Notes: generated from the sequence alone by a model not told the origin. A DNA stretch of 64,000 nucleotides from Ardenticatenaceae bacterium (GCA_020634375.1 JACKBX010000004.1:1-64000), one strand, 5' to 3'. Counted from the stretch's first letter, positions 35,236 to 44,652 are shown. Translations and numbers: made by a program.

Positions 35236-36139
35236 AAAGTGGCGAGTGGCGAGTGGCGAGTGGCGAGACAGAATCCCTTCTCTGTTTTCTCTCCGTGCGC
35301 TCTGTGCATACTCCGTGTACGCTGTGTCCCTGCTTTTTCTGCTGTGGCTAACGGCCCCCGCGCTGGCGCAGGAACCACCGCAGCCCACCGCTACGCCAGA
35401 CGCGGAGGGCGTTATTTACGACGTGGTGCAGCCTAATGATTCGCTGTGGGCCATTGCCGGACGGCATGGCCTTTCTTTCGACGAACTGCTGGCGTTGAAC
35501 GAGGGGCTGACGGAGAACACGGTGATTCAACCGGGGCAGTTGATTGTTGTGGGGCATGGCGCTCCGCCAGTGACACCGACCAGCCCGCCGCTGCCCACAG
35601 CCACGCTGCCGCCGCCCACGCCGCGCATGACGGCCACGCCGCCGCGCACGGCCGTTTGCCTGTTGGCATTTGCGGATGGCAACCGCAATGGTTTATGGGA
35701 TGCAGGGGAGTTGTTGCGCCCGGCGGTGGCGTTTACGGTTTATAACGAGACGGCCGTCGTTGCCAATTACGTCACGGACGGCATGTCTGAACCTCACTGC
35801 ATTGAGGGTCTGCGTGCAGGAGCGTACCACATCACGCGCTCCATCAGCCCGCAGGAGGTGCTGACAACCGATGGCGATTGGGCCATCCGGGTTACACAGG
35901 GGAGCGTAGCGCAGTTGGCTTTTGGCAGTTATGTGCCGGCGCCGGGGGATGAGGCGGGAACGGCCGTGCCCGGGCAAGCGGCAACTTCTCCTGCCAGCAG
36001 CGCCATCACAACAGAACAAACCCCTCAACCTACCACTTCCCTATGGAACACCGGCTCTCTCTTTTTCGCTGCTGCACTTACAGTTATGATCTTGCTGGTT
36101 GGTGTGATATTCTTGTTGATTTGGAGAAAAATGCAATAG
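35225..36139 (+). CDS. LysM-domain surface protein with SdrD-B-like domain and C-terminal anchor
   Basis: About 304 residues from TTG 35225; a GTG at 35246 is another possible start. The first 25 codons lie in GAGTGGC and CTCTGTG word repeats, then a signal peptide (SLLFLLWLTAPALAQE). A LysM domain follows (YDVVQPNDSLWAIAGRHGLS through IQPGQLIVVG), then a Pro/Thr linker, a domain beginning CLLAFADGNRNGLWDAGELL that resembles SdrD-B/Cna-B folds, another Thr/Pro stretch and a final transmembrane segment (ALTVMILLVGVIFLLIW). LysM binds peptidoglycan or other GlcNAc polymers. It overlaps the GT39 gene by 11 bp. Confidence 0.82.
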   Translation: MINKKWRVASGEWRDRIPSLFSLRALCAYSVYAVSLLFLLWLTAPALAQEPPQPTATPDAEGVIYDVVQPNDSLWAIAGRHGLSFDELLALNEGLTENTVIQPGQLIVVGHGAPPVTPTSPPLPTATLPPPTPRMTATPPRTAVCLLAFADGNRNGLWDAGELLRPAVAFTVYNETAVVANYVTDGMSEPHCIEGLRAGAYHITRSISPQEVLTTDGDWAIRVTQGSVAQLAFGSYVPAPGDEAGTAVPGQAATSPASSAITTEQTPQPTTSLWNTGSLFFAAALTVMILLVGVIFLLIWRKMQ

Positions 36140-36180
36140 CTGTTAGCGACTAGCCATTAGCATTTTTGCTAAAAGCTAAC
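36137..36180. repeat. Word-repeat hairpin, TTAGC family
   Basis: The left half tagctgttagcgactagccattagc faces the right half gctaaaagctaac around a short T-rich centre, in the gap between the LysM gene and the next surface-protein gene. Similar: 44655-44698. Confidence 0.65.
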
Positions 36181-36198
36181 ATCTCAAAGGAACTATTT

Positions 36199-37503
36199 AT
36201 GAGAAAGACAAGTGTAATTTTATTGGCTACCCTATTGGCACTGCTGTTTTTGACTACACCACAGGGAGGGGAAACGGCCGTGCAAGCGCAGGGTACTAAT
36301 CTGCTCAAAAACCCTGGTTTTGAACCACCCTATCCGGCAGACAACAATGGTGGCGCACAAGACTGGATACGCTGGCACCGCGTCAGCAGCGAAGACCAAT
36401 TTGACGACTGCACCAACGGCTATTGGAAACTACCCCGTTGGGGGCAAGCAACCGACTTCGTTTACGAAGGCAGCAGTTCGCAATACATCGGCAACAATTG
36501 GGATACCTGGTCAGCAGGCATGTGGCAAAATGTGGCCGTGACACCCGGCGCAACCTATGAATTCTCCTTTTATGCACGCGGACGCGGGTCTATGGAAAGT
36601 TCCCCCGCTCCGTCTGATGCTGGGTTAAATATGAACATCCGTGCCGGGATTGACCCCAACGGCAGCGGCCTTTGGTCTGACGGGGATATTGTGTGGGGTG
36701 CGGCAGGAAATGCACATGACCAGTGGGTACGCTTTTCTGTGCAGGCAACGGCTACTGGCAACACCATCTCCGTTTTCACCTCGGCAAATTGGGCCGTGCC
36801 TGGCGTCAATCAGTGCTATAAATTCTTGGACACGTATTACGATGCAGCGCAGTTGGTGGAGCTAGGCCCACCACCGACCAATACGCCGCTGCCGCCCCCG
36901 CCAGCAACCAATACGCCTTTGCCGCCGACGGCGACACCTACGCCAGAATTTACGCCCACGCCTACCGAAACCCCGACCATCACACCTTCCCCCACGCCAA
37001 CGGGTGGGCGAGTATGTGTCAATGCCTTTACCGATGAAAATGCGAATGGCACGCATGATGCCGCCGAAGGGTACATGGCCGGCGTGACGTTTACAGTTGC
37101 CAATGCGGAACAGCGTATTGGCGAGGCGGTCTCGGCAGGGAATGACACGCCATTCTGTTTTGAGGGAGTGCCCGCCGGGTCTTATCAGGTGACGCAGATT
37201 GTGCCGGGCGCATTGGAAATGACGACGGCCGCCAGCGCCTCTATTGTTGTGGAAGAGGGCAAGACGGTTGGGTTGGAATTTGGCAGCCGCTTGCAAGCAC
37301 GCACGGCCGTTACCAGTCCCACCGCCAGTGGAGAAGCAGTTGCCAGTGCTGATGCTGTGCCCACAGTGGAAACTGCGGCATCCACGCCAGACACCACCGC
37401 GGAAAGTGGCGGTTCTTCGTGGACTTCTTATCTCGGCTTGATTGTGATGATTGCGGCCGTGCTGCTGTTGGGCGTGCTATTGTTTGTAGCTTTACGACGG
37501 TAA
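36199..37503 (+). CDS. Secreted surface protein with carbohydrate-binding-like and SdrD-B-like domains
   Basis: About 434 residues from ATG 36199 (MRKTSVILLATLLALLFL), with RBS AAAGGA at 36186. After a Sec signal comes a jelly-roll-like domain of about 190 residues (NLLKNPGFEPPYPAD start, YEFSFYARGRGSM, VRFSVQATATGNTISVF), a form seen in carbohydrate-binding modules. A Pro/Thr-rich stalk of about 45 residues follows, then CVNAFTDENANGTHDAAEGY, the same SdrD-B-like domain as in the gene before. The C-terminus has an anchor segment (IVMIAAVLLLGVLLFVALRR). The two adjacent genes therefore share a domain, which suggests duplication. Confidence 0.83.
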   Translation: MRKTSVILLATLLALLFLTTPQGGETAVQAQGTNLLKNPGFEPPYPADNNGGAQDWIRWHRVSSEDQFDDCTNGYWKLPRWGQATDFVYEGSSSQYIGNNWDTWSAGMWQNVAVTPGATYEFSFYARGRGSMESSPAPSDAGLNMNIRAGIDPNGSGLWSDGDIVWGAAGNAHDQWVRFSVQATATGNTISVFTSANWAVPGVNQCYKFLDTYYDAAQLVELGPPPTNTPLPPPPATNTPLPPTATPTPEFTPTPTETPTITPSPTPTGGRVCVNAFTDENANGTHDAAEGYMAGVTFTVANAEQRIGEAVSAGNDTPFCFEGVPAGSYQVTQIVPGALEMTTAASASIVVEEGKTVGLEFGSRLQARTAVTSPTASGEAVASADAVPTVETAASTPDTTAESGGSSWTSYLGLIVMIAAVLLLGVLLFVALRR

Positions 37504-37505
37504 TA

Positions 37506-37577
37506 TGTCAGGTGTCAAGTGTCAGGTATTTAGGTGTCAAGCCACCTGACACTTGACACCTAAACACTTGACACCTT
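37506..37577. repeat. Word-repeat hairpin, GGTGTCAAGTGTCA family
   Basis: Near-copies of aggtgtcaagtgtcaggt are followed by their reverse complement acctgacacttgacacct and a further acacttgacacct. The halves form a strong stem. The element fills the 87-bp gap, ending 13 bp before the next start. Confidence 0.85.
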
Positions 37578-37590
37578 TTTGAGATAGTCA

Positions 37591-40500
37591 TTGACTCACA
37601 AGCGCATTAACTGGTTTCTCGCGGCTGTCGGCGTATTGGCGCTGGCAGCCGCTTTGCCTTTGTTGGCGCAGCCGGGGCTGCTGAATACGCGGGGCGGCGG
37701 AGATAGCCCCTTTTTGTTGCAGCGCTTGCAGCAGTTAGAAACGGCGCTGCGCGACGGACATTTCCCGGTGCGCTGGATGCGCGACGCGAATTACGGGTAT
37801 GGCTACCCGTTTTTTAATTTTTATGCGCCGCTTTCAATTTATATCACGGCCGTTTTCCGTTTCATCGGTTTCAGCTACGTGGGGGCAATTAAGGCGTCGC
37901 AGGTGGCCGGCTTTTTGACGGCGGCGCTGGGCATGTATTGGCTAGCGCGGCGTTGGTGGGGGAATGAGTGGGTGGGAGTGGTAACGGCCGTTGCCTACAC
38001 CGTCGCCCCCTTCCACATGGTTAATGTTTACGTGCGCGGCGACTCGCTGGCCGAGTTTTGGGCGATGGCCTGGTATCCCTGGGTGATTTTGGCGGCGGAT
38101 TCAGTGGTCAGTGGTCAGTGGTCAGTAGTCAGTAAAGGCAAGGCAGTGGCAGGGCTGGCGCTGGCGTATGCCGCGCTGACGTTGAGTCATAATATTTCGG
38201 CGCTTATTTTTTCACCATTCCTGCTTTTATATGTACTGATTAAATGGTCAATAGCCAATAGCCAATTGCCAATCGCCAATTGCCAATCGCCAATCGTAAA
38301 TCGTAAATCGTTAATCGTAAATTTCATACTATCGTTGCTGTTGGGCTTGGGTCTTGCGGCGTGGTTTTTTGTGCCTGCGTTGGGCGAGCAGGATTTGGCG
38401 CAGCTTGGCCCGGTGACGGAGGGGTATTTCCATTACAGCAACCATTTTCGCGGCACGGATTTGGTGCAAGGCAGCTTGTGGTTTGATTATGATGTCTCTG
38501 GTGGCGGCGCATTTCGTATGGGGTTGGTGCAGGCGGTGACGGCCGTCCTCGGCCTCCTCGTGTTCATAGCAAAAGCCAGAACCAGAGGCTCTTCTCCCCT
38601 GCTTCCCCGCTCCCTTGCTCCCCTGCTCTTCACCGCACTGGCTTTGCTGGTGGCTACCTTTATGATTACGCCATTGTCACGGCCGTTGTGGAACCATTTG
38701 CCGCTGCTGCCATTTACCCAATTCCCGTGGCGATTTTTGTCGGTGCAAGCGTTTGCCGGGGCGCTGGCGGCAGGCGGGTTGGCGCTGCTGCCGGGGCGGC
38801 GCATGATTGTGCCATTGACGTTGGGGCTGCTGTTGGCAAGCGGGCTGGGGGAGCTGCACCCCGATTATCTGCCCCTGAGCGACGCGGATGTGACGGCCGA
38901 GAAGTTGGCACAGTATGAATGGTTCACCAGCAATATTGGCAGCACCATCAGCGCGGAGTATTTGCCACCGACGGTGACGCCGCGCCCGTACAGCAGCAGT
39001 TGGCTGATGATGGGGCAGCGGCACGTGGCGCGGGCACTGACGGGGGAAGCGGACAGCGAGGTCATCAAATTTGTGACGGATGAGCAAGTGTGGCAGGTAA
39101 CGGCCGTCGCCCACAGCACACTCGAATTCCCCACGATGGCCTGGCCCGGTTGGGTGGCGGAAATAGATGGTGCAGCTGTGGAAATACGGCCGTCGCCGGG
39201 CGGTGGTCTGATTACGGTAGACGTGCCACCGGGCACGCATACCGTCTCGCTGCACCTGACGCGCACGCCAATTCGCCGGGCATCGGAGTGGGCGTCGCTG
39301 CTGGCGCTGCTGGTGGTTTTGTGGCTGTTGTGGGGGTGGAAACGGCCGTCCTGGCGCAAATGGGCGTTTGCGGTAGGTGGACTGGCGCTCACCGTGTTGT
39401 TCGTGCAGCTGTGGCCTCGGCCAGAATTGCCAGCATCCGATTTAACCTGGGACTTCGCGCAAATGGGTTATCTGCACCATGACACGGCAGGCGTACCCTT
39501 TGATAATGGCTGGCGGCTGATGGCATACAGCTATAGTGCGGAGACGGTGGCGGCGGGGGATGTGCTGCGGGTGACGATGGTGGCGGAGAATGTGGTGGAT
39601 ACGGCCGTCACCCTGGCGCTGCTGACACCGGCCGCAAACCGCCCGGAACAGTTCCCCGGTGTGCAACCATTCGTGGCGCAAACACATGCAGCAGCAGAAG
39701 CGATGGTGTTTGAATTGCCGATTCCGGCCAATGCGCCCGCGGGCTTGTTTGTACCACGCTTGACGGTGGCAGGGGCACGACCGCTCATGCCATCGGGGCA
39801 GACGCGGGGGGATGTCTATTTGCGACCCATTCGAGTCGAGCCAGTGAACGGTGATCAGTATTCAGTAAATAGTAATCCGTATTCAGAGCTGGATGTGCGG
39901 GCGGTGGGGGCGCAGTTGGATGATGGCGGGCTGGCTGTGCAGTTGGCGTGGTGGACGGAACGGCCGTTAACGCACAATTACAATGTTTCGCTGCGGCTGC
40001 GCGATGGCACAGGGCAGGATGTAGCGCAATTTGATACGCAGCCGGGTTATGGCTTTGTGCCTACCAGCAGTTGGGCGGCGGGGCAATGGGTCAACGATTG
40101 GCTGACGCTGCCGCTGCCAGAACCGCTGCCGGGTGTGCCGCCGTATCATTTGCTGGTGAATTTGTATGAGGTTGGTGGGGAGACGGTGCTGCTGCGGCGC
40201 TTGGGGGCGTTGCAGGATGGGGTGTTTGCAGTGCAGGCCCCGGTTTTTGCTGCGCCGCAGGGGGTGGGAGATGGGGTAACGGCCGTCTTCACCGAAAACG
40301 GCACCCCTTTCATTCAACTGCGCGATTACGCGGTACAGTCCATTGACGGCCAGCTAACGGTGACGCTGGTTTGGGAATCGCTGGCAACCACGCCCAAAAA
40401 TTACACGCGCTTTGTCCACGTTTTGGATGTGCAAGGGCAACTTATCACGCAAGATGATGCCATGCCGCAGGCGAACAGCTACCCCACCAGCCAGTGGCAG

Positions 40501-40674
40501 CCGGGCGAGTTTGTGGTGGACACGGTGTCTTTCCCTGTGCCAGCAGATGACTATCAAGTGGTGGTGGGATTTTATGAGAATTTGGGGGATATGTGGCCGC
40601 GAGTAACGGCCGTTGCCCCCGATGGCCTACCTTTTACCGACGATGCTGTCCCTTTAGTGGAAGAAAATAATTAA
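37591..40674 (+). CDS. Very large polytopic membrane protein (PTPS-related / GT-C-like)
   Basis: A 1027-residue protein with TTG start at 37591. The first 560 residues hold about 12 hydrophobic segments. External loop motifs include RWMRDANYGYGYPFFNFYAP (about 62-81) and FHMVNVYVRGDSLAEFWAMA, both typical of the 6-pyruvoyl-tetrahydropterin-synthase-related membrane family, whose members look like sugar transferases. The last 400 residues are external and strand-rich and include two copies of a VHVLDVQGQLITQDDAMPQA-type domain. Four word repeats are translated in frame (38101-38135, 38246-38322, 38585-38632, 39847-39887), for example SVVSGQWSVVS and IANSQLPIANCQSPIVN. No catalytic activity can be asserted. 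Confidence 0.8.
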   Translation: MTHKRINWFLAAVGVLALAAALPLLAQPGLLNTRGGGDSPFLLQRLQQLETALRDGHFPVRWMRDANYGYGYPFFNFYAPLSIYITAVFRFIGFSYVGAIKASQVAGFLTAALGMYWLARRWWGNEWVGVVTAVAYTVAPFHMVNVYVRGDSLAEFWAMAWYPWVILAADSVVSGQWSVVSKGKAVAGLALAYAALTLSHNISALIFSPFLLLYVLIKWSIANSQLPIANCQSPIVNRKSLIVNFILSLLLGLGLAAWFFVPALGEQDLAQLGPVTEGYFHYSNHFRGTDLVQGSLWFDYDVSGGGAFRMGLVQAVTAVLGLLVFIAKARTRGSSPLLPRSLAPLLFTALALLVATFMITPLSRPLWNHLPLLPFTQFPWRFLSVQAFAGALAAGGLALLPGRRMIVPLTLGLLLASGLGELHPDYLPLSDADVTAEKLAQYEWFTSNIGSTISAEYLPPTVTPRPYSSSWLMMGQRHVARALTGEADSEVIKFVTDEQVWQVTAVAHSTLEFPTMAWPGWVAEIDGAAVEIRPSPGGGLITVDVPPGTHTVSLHLTRTPIRRASEWASLLALLVVLWLLWGWKRPSWRKWAFAVGGLALTVLFVQLWPRPELPASDLTWDFAQMGYLHHDTAGVPFDNGWRLMAYSYSAETVAAGDVLRVTMVAENVVDTAVTLALLTPAANRPEQFPGVQPFVAQTHAAAEAMVFELPIPANAPAGLFVPRLTVAGARPLMPSGQTRGDVYLRPIRVEPVNGDQYSVNSNPYSELDVRAVGAQLDDGGLAVQLAWWTERPLTHNYNVSLRLRDGTGQDVAQFDTQPGYGFVPTSSWAAGQWVNDWLTLPLPEPLPGVPPYHLLVNLYEVGGETVLLRRLGALQDGVFAVQAPVFAAPQGVGDGVTAVFTENGTPFIQLRDYAVQSIDGQLTVTLVWESLATTPKNYTRFVHVLDVQGQLITQDDAMPQANSYPTSQWQPGEFVVDTVSFPVPADDYQVVVGFYENLGDMWPRVTAVAPDGLPFTDDAVPLVEENN

Positions 40675-40763
40675 TTGTTGAATTGATCAATTGTTGAATG
40701 ATTAATAAGGTGTCCCGACTCATTAACCATTCGCCCATTCACAAATTCACAACTTAATAATTA
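40671..40763. repeat. Word-repeat hairpin, TTGTTGAATGATTAAT family
   Basis: The left half (ttgttgaattgatcaattgttgaatgattaat) is matched by the right half (attaaccattcgcccattcacaaattcacaacttaat). It lies between convergent genes and may act as a two-way terminator; that is inference. Confidence 0.7.
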
Positions 40764-40804
40764 TTTCCCCATTAACAGAGATTGGAGTAGTGTACCTTCA
40801 ATCT

Positions 40805-41263
40805 CTATCCTCCCAATGCCTTTACGGCCTGTGCTACGCTGTTCTTCGGGCTGATTTTGTATTGCACATCTTCCAATTTCCCTTCTGCATCAACCACAAA
40901 ATGGCTGCGGATAATGCCCATGTACGTGTTGCCGTACATCTTCTTTTCACCCCACACGCCGTATGCTTCCGCGACTACATGATCTGGATCAGAAAGTAGG
41001 GCGTAGGGCAGATTCTCCGCCGCTTTCCACTTCGCCAACTTTTGCGGTTTGTCTGGGCTAATGCCAATGACGGTGGCATTGCCTGCCTCAATTACTGGGA
41101 ACTGGTCGCGGAAACCACAAGCCTGGGTAGTGCAACCTGATGTGCCTGCTTTGGGGTAGAAAAACAGAATGACGCGCTTCCCGCGAAAATCAGTCAAATG
41201 AACTGTATCGCCATTGCTATCTTGCAAGGCAAATTCCGGTGCTAGATCAGCTATTTTTAACAT
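40805..41263 (-). CDS. bcp: Thioredoxin-dependent peroxiredoxin, Bcp/PrxQ type
   Basis: A 152-residue peroxidase that reduces H2O2 and organic hydroperoxides in the cytoplasm. The active site FFYPKAGTSGCTTQACGFRD has the peroxidatic Cys44 in the P-x3-T-x2-C motif and the resolving Cys49 five residues later, the PrxQ arrangement. The usual Thr-Pro-Gly-Cys is Thr-Ser-Gly-Cys, a mild change. The rest (GISPDKPQKLAKWKAAENLP, YGVWGEKKMYGNTYMG) is canonical. RBS GGAGGT precedes ATG 41263. Confidence 0.95.
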   Translation of the reverse strand: MLKIADLAPEFALQDSNGDTVHLTDFRGKRVILFFYPKAGTSGCTTQACGFRDQFPVIEAGNATVIGISPDKPQKLAKWKAAENLPYALLSDPDHVVAEAYGVWGEKKMYGNTYMGIIRSHFVVDAEGKLEDVQYKISPKNSVAQAVKALGG

Positions 41264-41499
41264 GGTACCTCCGATGGAAACGGCCGTTGCCGCTCGTTTA
41301 AAAAATTTGTAACCATATTCTAACTTAAGTCCTACTGCGGAGGAGTAATTTTTATGGCATCATAACAATGCGAGTAAATTGGGAGCCTTTTGAGTAGTTT
41401 CGTCCAGAAAAATTGATAGACACTTCCTACACATATAAGCCAACTATCAAATTCTGAGGAGTTTATTCACTTATTAACCAACATAAAGGAAAGATAATC

Positions 41500-43116
41500 A
41501 TGTTTAAACAAAGAAAGTCGTTCACCATATTAATGCTTCTCCTGTCTCTATTTTTGATAGTTTCCACTGTCGCCGCTGAAACTTCCGCTCCAGACACCAT
41601 CAATACATTCACTATTTCGCCAAGTTCTGCCAATATTGGCACGAGCGTCACCTTTCAAGGGGATTATGATGTCACTCAGGTTCAAAATGCCTTTTGCTTT
41701 TATTTTGCGTCAGCCGATGCGGCGGCATGGGCAAGTAATTTCACATCTTTAGGCTCTATTGCGGGAGTAAGTTATACGCAAGGGGGTACCACCATTTGTC
41801 CTGGGGTTCCCGGTTACGGCAGCGTAAATTTTTATACAACTAATACCTCCGCAGCCAGTTTTGGGGATATTTTCTCCCAGGGTATTACAGTGCCAAATAT
41901 TGCTACTGGTGCCAAAATCGTTGCTGTGCGGCAATATGAAGGTTTAAATTGCGATCCTACCGCTGGTGCCGTCTACGGTATCACGTGCGGTTATGTTAAC
42001 TACCGCTCAACATCATTAACAGTTCTCCCAGCTTCCTCAACAGTTTATGCGGAACCAAGTGGCGCATGTAGCGGAACCCCCTGCTATACAAGTGTACAAG
42101 CTGCGGTAAACGGTGTGGCAACCGGTGGCACGGTCAGTTTAGAAGGGAACTTCTTTGAAAATGTCAGCATCAATCAAAATGTGACGATTTTGTCAACGTC
42201 TGGTGCGACTGTCACAGGCTCTGGTGGCGCCACCTTTACCATTAACGGGGGTACGGTTGCTATTCATGACATCGGTATCAATGGTGACGGATCGAATCCG
42301 GCAATCAACGTAACTGGCGGTTCTCTTACCTTGCGGGGAAATGACATAGACGACGCTGGTCAAGCTGCGGTGTCAAACAGCGGCGGGACAGTGGTCGCAT
42401 ATGTCAACAATATAACCAACAGTGGCGCTGTCAGCAGCGGTGTTTCCGGTACCGGTACATATGACCACAATTGGTGGGGTAGCTACACCGTACAACCAGC
42501 TAATGTTTCGGCAGGGGATTGGAGCGAACGTTTGGGTGCAGCAGTTGATGCTTATGGTATTGGCTCGTTAGGCAATGCATCTATTACAGGTGGCACGGGT
42601 ACGGCCGTTGTCGTGAGCCATGGTCGCGGTTCATTAAACGCCCCATTTGACCAGGCAACTGTCGCCGATGGCAACACCCAATGCTCTGATTATTATGATT
42701 TCTTCGTGCAATCTGGCAGTGGCACCTGGACAGTCAATATGCCTATTGACCTGGGGACAGGTTGCGACTCTGTTTATAACAATCGAAAAGTATTTTCGTT
42801 TGACGTAGGAACTGCATCTTGTATGGATGGCAGCGGTGTTGATCCTGCCTGCTGGAATTCGCTAGTTGATAATGGGGCGATCCTCACACAAGTTCCATTT
42901 GGCTCCTATCGTCTTTTACGCTGGTCAGGTGTTACGACAGCTGAGCTGCAGGGTACTCCTCTTGTAAGTGGTAATCAGGATGACCTTGATCCAACAGCTA
43001 TCAATTTACTAGGATTTGGCAGTCAAAACAGCGTAGGCACACTTCTTCCCGCTGCTATTGGGCTTTCCCTCCTGATGGGTCTGAGTCTGATTCTAATACG
43101 TCGCCGTAGAGCATAA
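41500..43116 (+). CDS. Secreted beta-helix-like surface protein with C-terminal membrane anchor
   Basis: A 538-residue exported protein. A Sec signal (SFTILMLLLSLFLIVSTVAAE) covers residues 8-28. A domain with paired cysteines follows (CFYF, TICPGVPG, CDPTAG, ITCGYVN). Residues about 185-315 carry short strand repeats (TVSLEGNFFENVSINQNVTI, GTVAIHDIGINGDG, GSLTLRGNDIDDAG) like right-handed parallel beta-helices (pectate-lyase fold). The C-terminal part ends in a hydrophobic segment (LPAAIGLSLLMGLSLILI) and RRRRA, a membrane anchor and stop-transfer. Ligand or substrate unknown. RBS AAAGGAAAG; terminator 25 bp downstream. Confidence 0.8.
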   Translation: MFKQRKSFTILMLLLSLFLIVSTVAAETSAPDTINTFTISPSSANIGTSVTFQGDYDVTQVQNAFCFYFASADAAAWASNFTSLGSIAGVSYTQGGTTICPGVPGYGSVNFYTTNTSAASFGDIFSQGITVPNIATGAKIVAVRQYEGLNCDPTAGAVYGITCGYVNYRSTSLTVLPASSTVYAEPSGACSGTPCYTSVQAAVNGVATGGTVSLEGNFFENVSINQNVTILSTSGATVTGSGGATFTINGGTVAIHDIGINGDGSNPAINVTGGSLTLRGNDIDDAGQAAVSNSGGTVVAYVNNITNSGAVSSGVSGTGTYDHNWWGSYTVQPANVSAGDWSERLGAAVDAYGIGSLGNASITGGTGTAVVVSHGRGSLNAPFDQATVADGNTQCSDYYDFFVQSGSGTWTVNMPIDLGTGCDSVYNNRKVFSFDVGTASCMDGSGVDPACWNSLVDNGAILTQVPFGSYRLLRWSGVTTAELQGTPLVSGNQDDLDPTAINLLGFGSQNSVGTLLPAAIGLSLLMGLSLILIRRRRA

Positions 43117-43140
43117 AGTCTTTGCACATATCGCTTATTG

Positions 43141-43172
43141 AAAAAGCCCCCGTGTGTTATCGGGGGCTTTTT
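43141..43172. terminator. Bidirectional intrinsic terminator
   Basis: A perfect stem AAAAAGCCCCC / GGGGGCTTTTT with a 10-base loop has A and T runs on both sides, so it can end both the surface-protein gene (plus) and gltX (minus), whose stop is adjacent. Confidence 0.95.
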
Positions 43173-43173
43173 G

Positions 43174-44652
43174 TTAGAAAAGTTGCAATACTTCATCTAA
43201 TCGCGTCAGGGTACGCGCTCGCCCCAACGCGACCATAGACTCAAAAAGCGGCGGTGAAACTTGCTGTCCGGTGATAGCAAATCGCATCTGACCTAAAAAT
43301 GGGCCTGCTTTTTCATTTGTCGTTACACTTTCGCCTATTTTCATCAGACCCGTGCTAACAGTATCTAAGTTAAACGGTTCTACCGTAGCCACAAAATCAC
43401 GAGCTTCTTGAAATCCACGTTTTGCGGCGTCATAAGGCATCTTTTTGTGCGTCAGCATTTCTGCTGTAGCATTGAGCGGGACATCATCAAAAAGAAAACG
43501 CAAGAAGTCTATGGCTTCTGGTAGCCGCTTGAGGCGTTTACTCATGGCTGGCATCACTACCAATAAGGCTTCGGGGTTCACCTCAAACCCTTGTGCATCC
43601 AAAAAGGGCTTGACCGCTCTTGCTAAAGCTTGCGGCTCCATTTCTTGAATGTATTGGCCGTTGAGCCAATCTAGTTTACTGTATGGCAAGCGCGACGGTG
43701 CAGGATTAATTTTCTCCAGCCTGAAGCTGTCAATTGCTTCGTGTGCATCAAATTTTTCACGGTCGTCGCCCGTTGCATAGCCAACATTCGCCAAAAAATT
43801 AACAACCGCTTGCGGTAGGTAGCCGGCTTCCTGAAATTCTTCTACTTTAACTAAAACTTGCTGTCCATCATCGTCAAAGGCTTGGGTACGCTTGCTGAGT
43901 TTCCCTTTACCGCTGGGGTTCATGACAAGGGAAAGGTGTGCGTAAACAGGAAGTTCCCAGCCAAAGGCATGGTAGAGATTGATATGTAAGGGGGCGGTGT
44001 TGATCCACTCGTCGGCACGCATAATGTGGGTGATTTGCATGAAGTGGTCATCCACGACATTGGCGAGGTGATAAGTGGGTAAACCATCGGACTTGAGCAG
44101 CACGGCGTCAATGATCTGGCTGTTCTGGTAAGTGATAGGGCCGCGAATGGCGTCTTGAATGGTGGTTTCGCCATTGCGGGGCATTTTGAAGCGGATGACG
44201 GAGTTTAGCCCGGCTGTTTCTTTAGCTGCAATTTGGTCGGGGGTGAGGTGTCGGCAACGGCCGTTGTACCCCAACATCTCCTTCTTTGCCATCTGCTCCT
44301 TACGCATCTCATCCAACTCTTCCGGTGTGCAAAAACACTTATACGCATATCCATGCTCGACTAACCAATTTGCCCATTCACAGTACAGTTCAGCCCGTTC
44401 CGTCTGGACATATGGGCCGACAGGGCCGCCTACGTCCGGCCCTTCATCCCAATCCAAACCCAACCAGCGCAAGCCATCCATAATGGCTTCGATAGCTCCG
44501 GCTACAGTGCGCTTTTGGTCTGTATCCTCAATGCGCAAAATAAACTGCCCGCCATGTTTGCGGGCAAACAACCAATTAAACAGCGCCGTCCGTGCGCCGC
44601 CAATATGTAAATACCCCGTTGGACTGGGGGCAAAACGAACTCGTACAGTCAT
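43174..44652 (-). CDS. gltX: Glutamyl-tRNA synthetase
   Basis: Class I aminoacyl-tRNA synthetase, 492 residues, the usual length. The HIGH-type motif is in FAPSPTGYLHIGGARTALF (7-25) and the KMSKS-type motif is GKGKLSKRTQ. IEDTDQKRTV and LNSVIRFKMP are further family segments. Whether it charges only tRNA-Glu or also tRNA-Gln cannot be told here. It follows rodA on the minus strand, with a TTAGC-type hairpin in the 46-bp gap. The ATG at 44652 has no strong ribosome-binding site because the repeat occupies the upstream bases. Confidence 0.97.
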   Translation of the reverse strand: MTVRVRFAPSPTGYLHIGGARTALFNWLFARKHGGQFILRIEDTDQKRTVAGAIEAIMDGLRWLGLDWDEGPDVGGPVGPYVQTERAELYCEWANWLVEHGYAYKCFCTPEELDEMRKEQMAKKEMLGYNGRCRHLTPDQIAAKETAGLNSVIRFKMPRNGETTIQDAIRGPITYQNSQIIDAVLLKSDGLPTYHLANVVDDHFMQITHIMRADEWINTAPLHINLYHAFGWELPVYAHLSLVMNPSGKGKLSKRTQAFDDDGQQVLVKVEEFQEAGYLPQAVVNFLANVGYATGDDREKFDAHEAIDSFRLEKINPAPSRLPYSKLDWLNGQYIQEMEPQALARAVKPFLDAQGFEVNPEALLVVMPAMSKRLKRLPEAIDFLRFLFDDVPLNATAEMLTHKKMPYDAAKRGFQEARDFVATVEPFNLDTVSTGLMKIGESVTTNEKAGPFLGQMRFAITGQQVSPPLFESMVALGRARTLTRLDEVLQLF

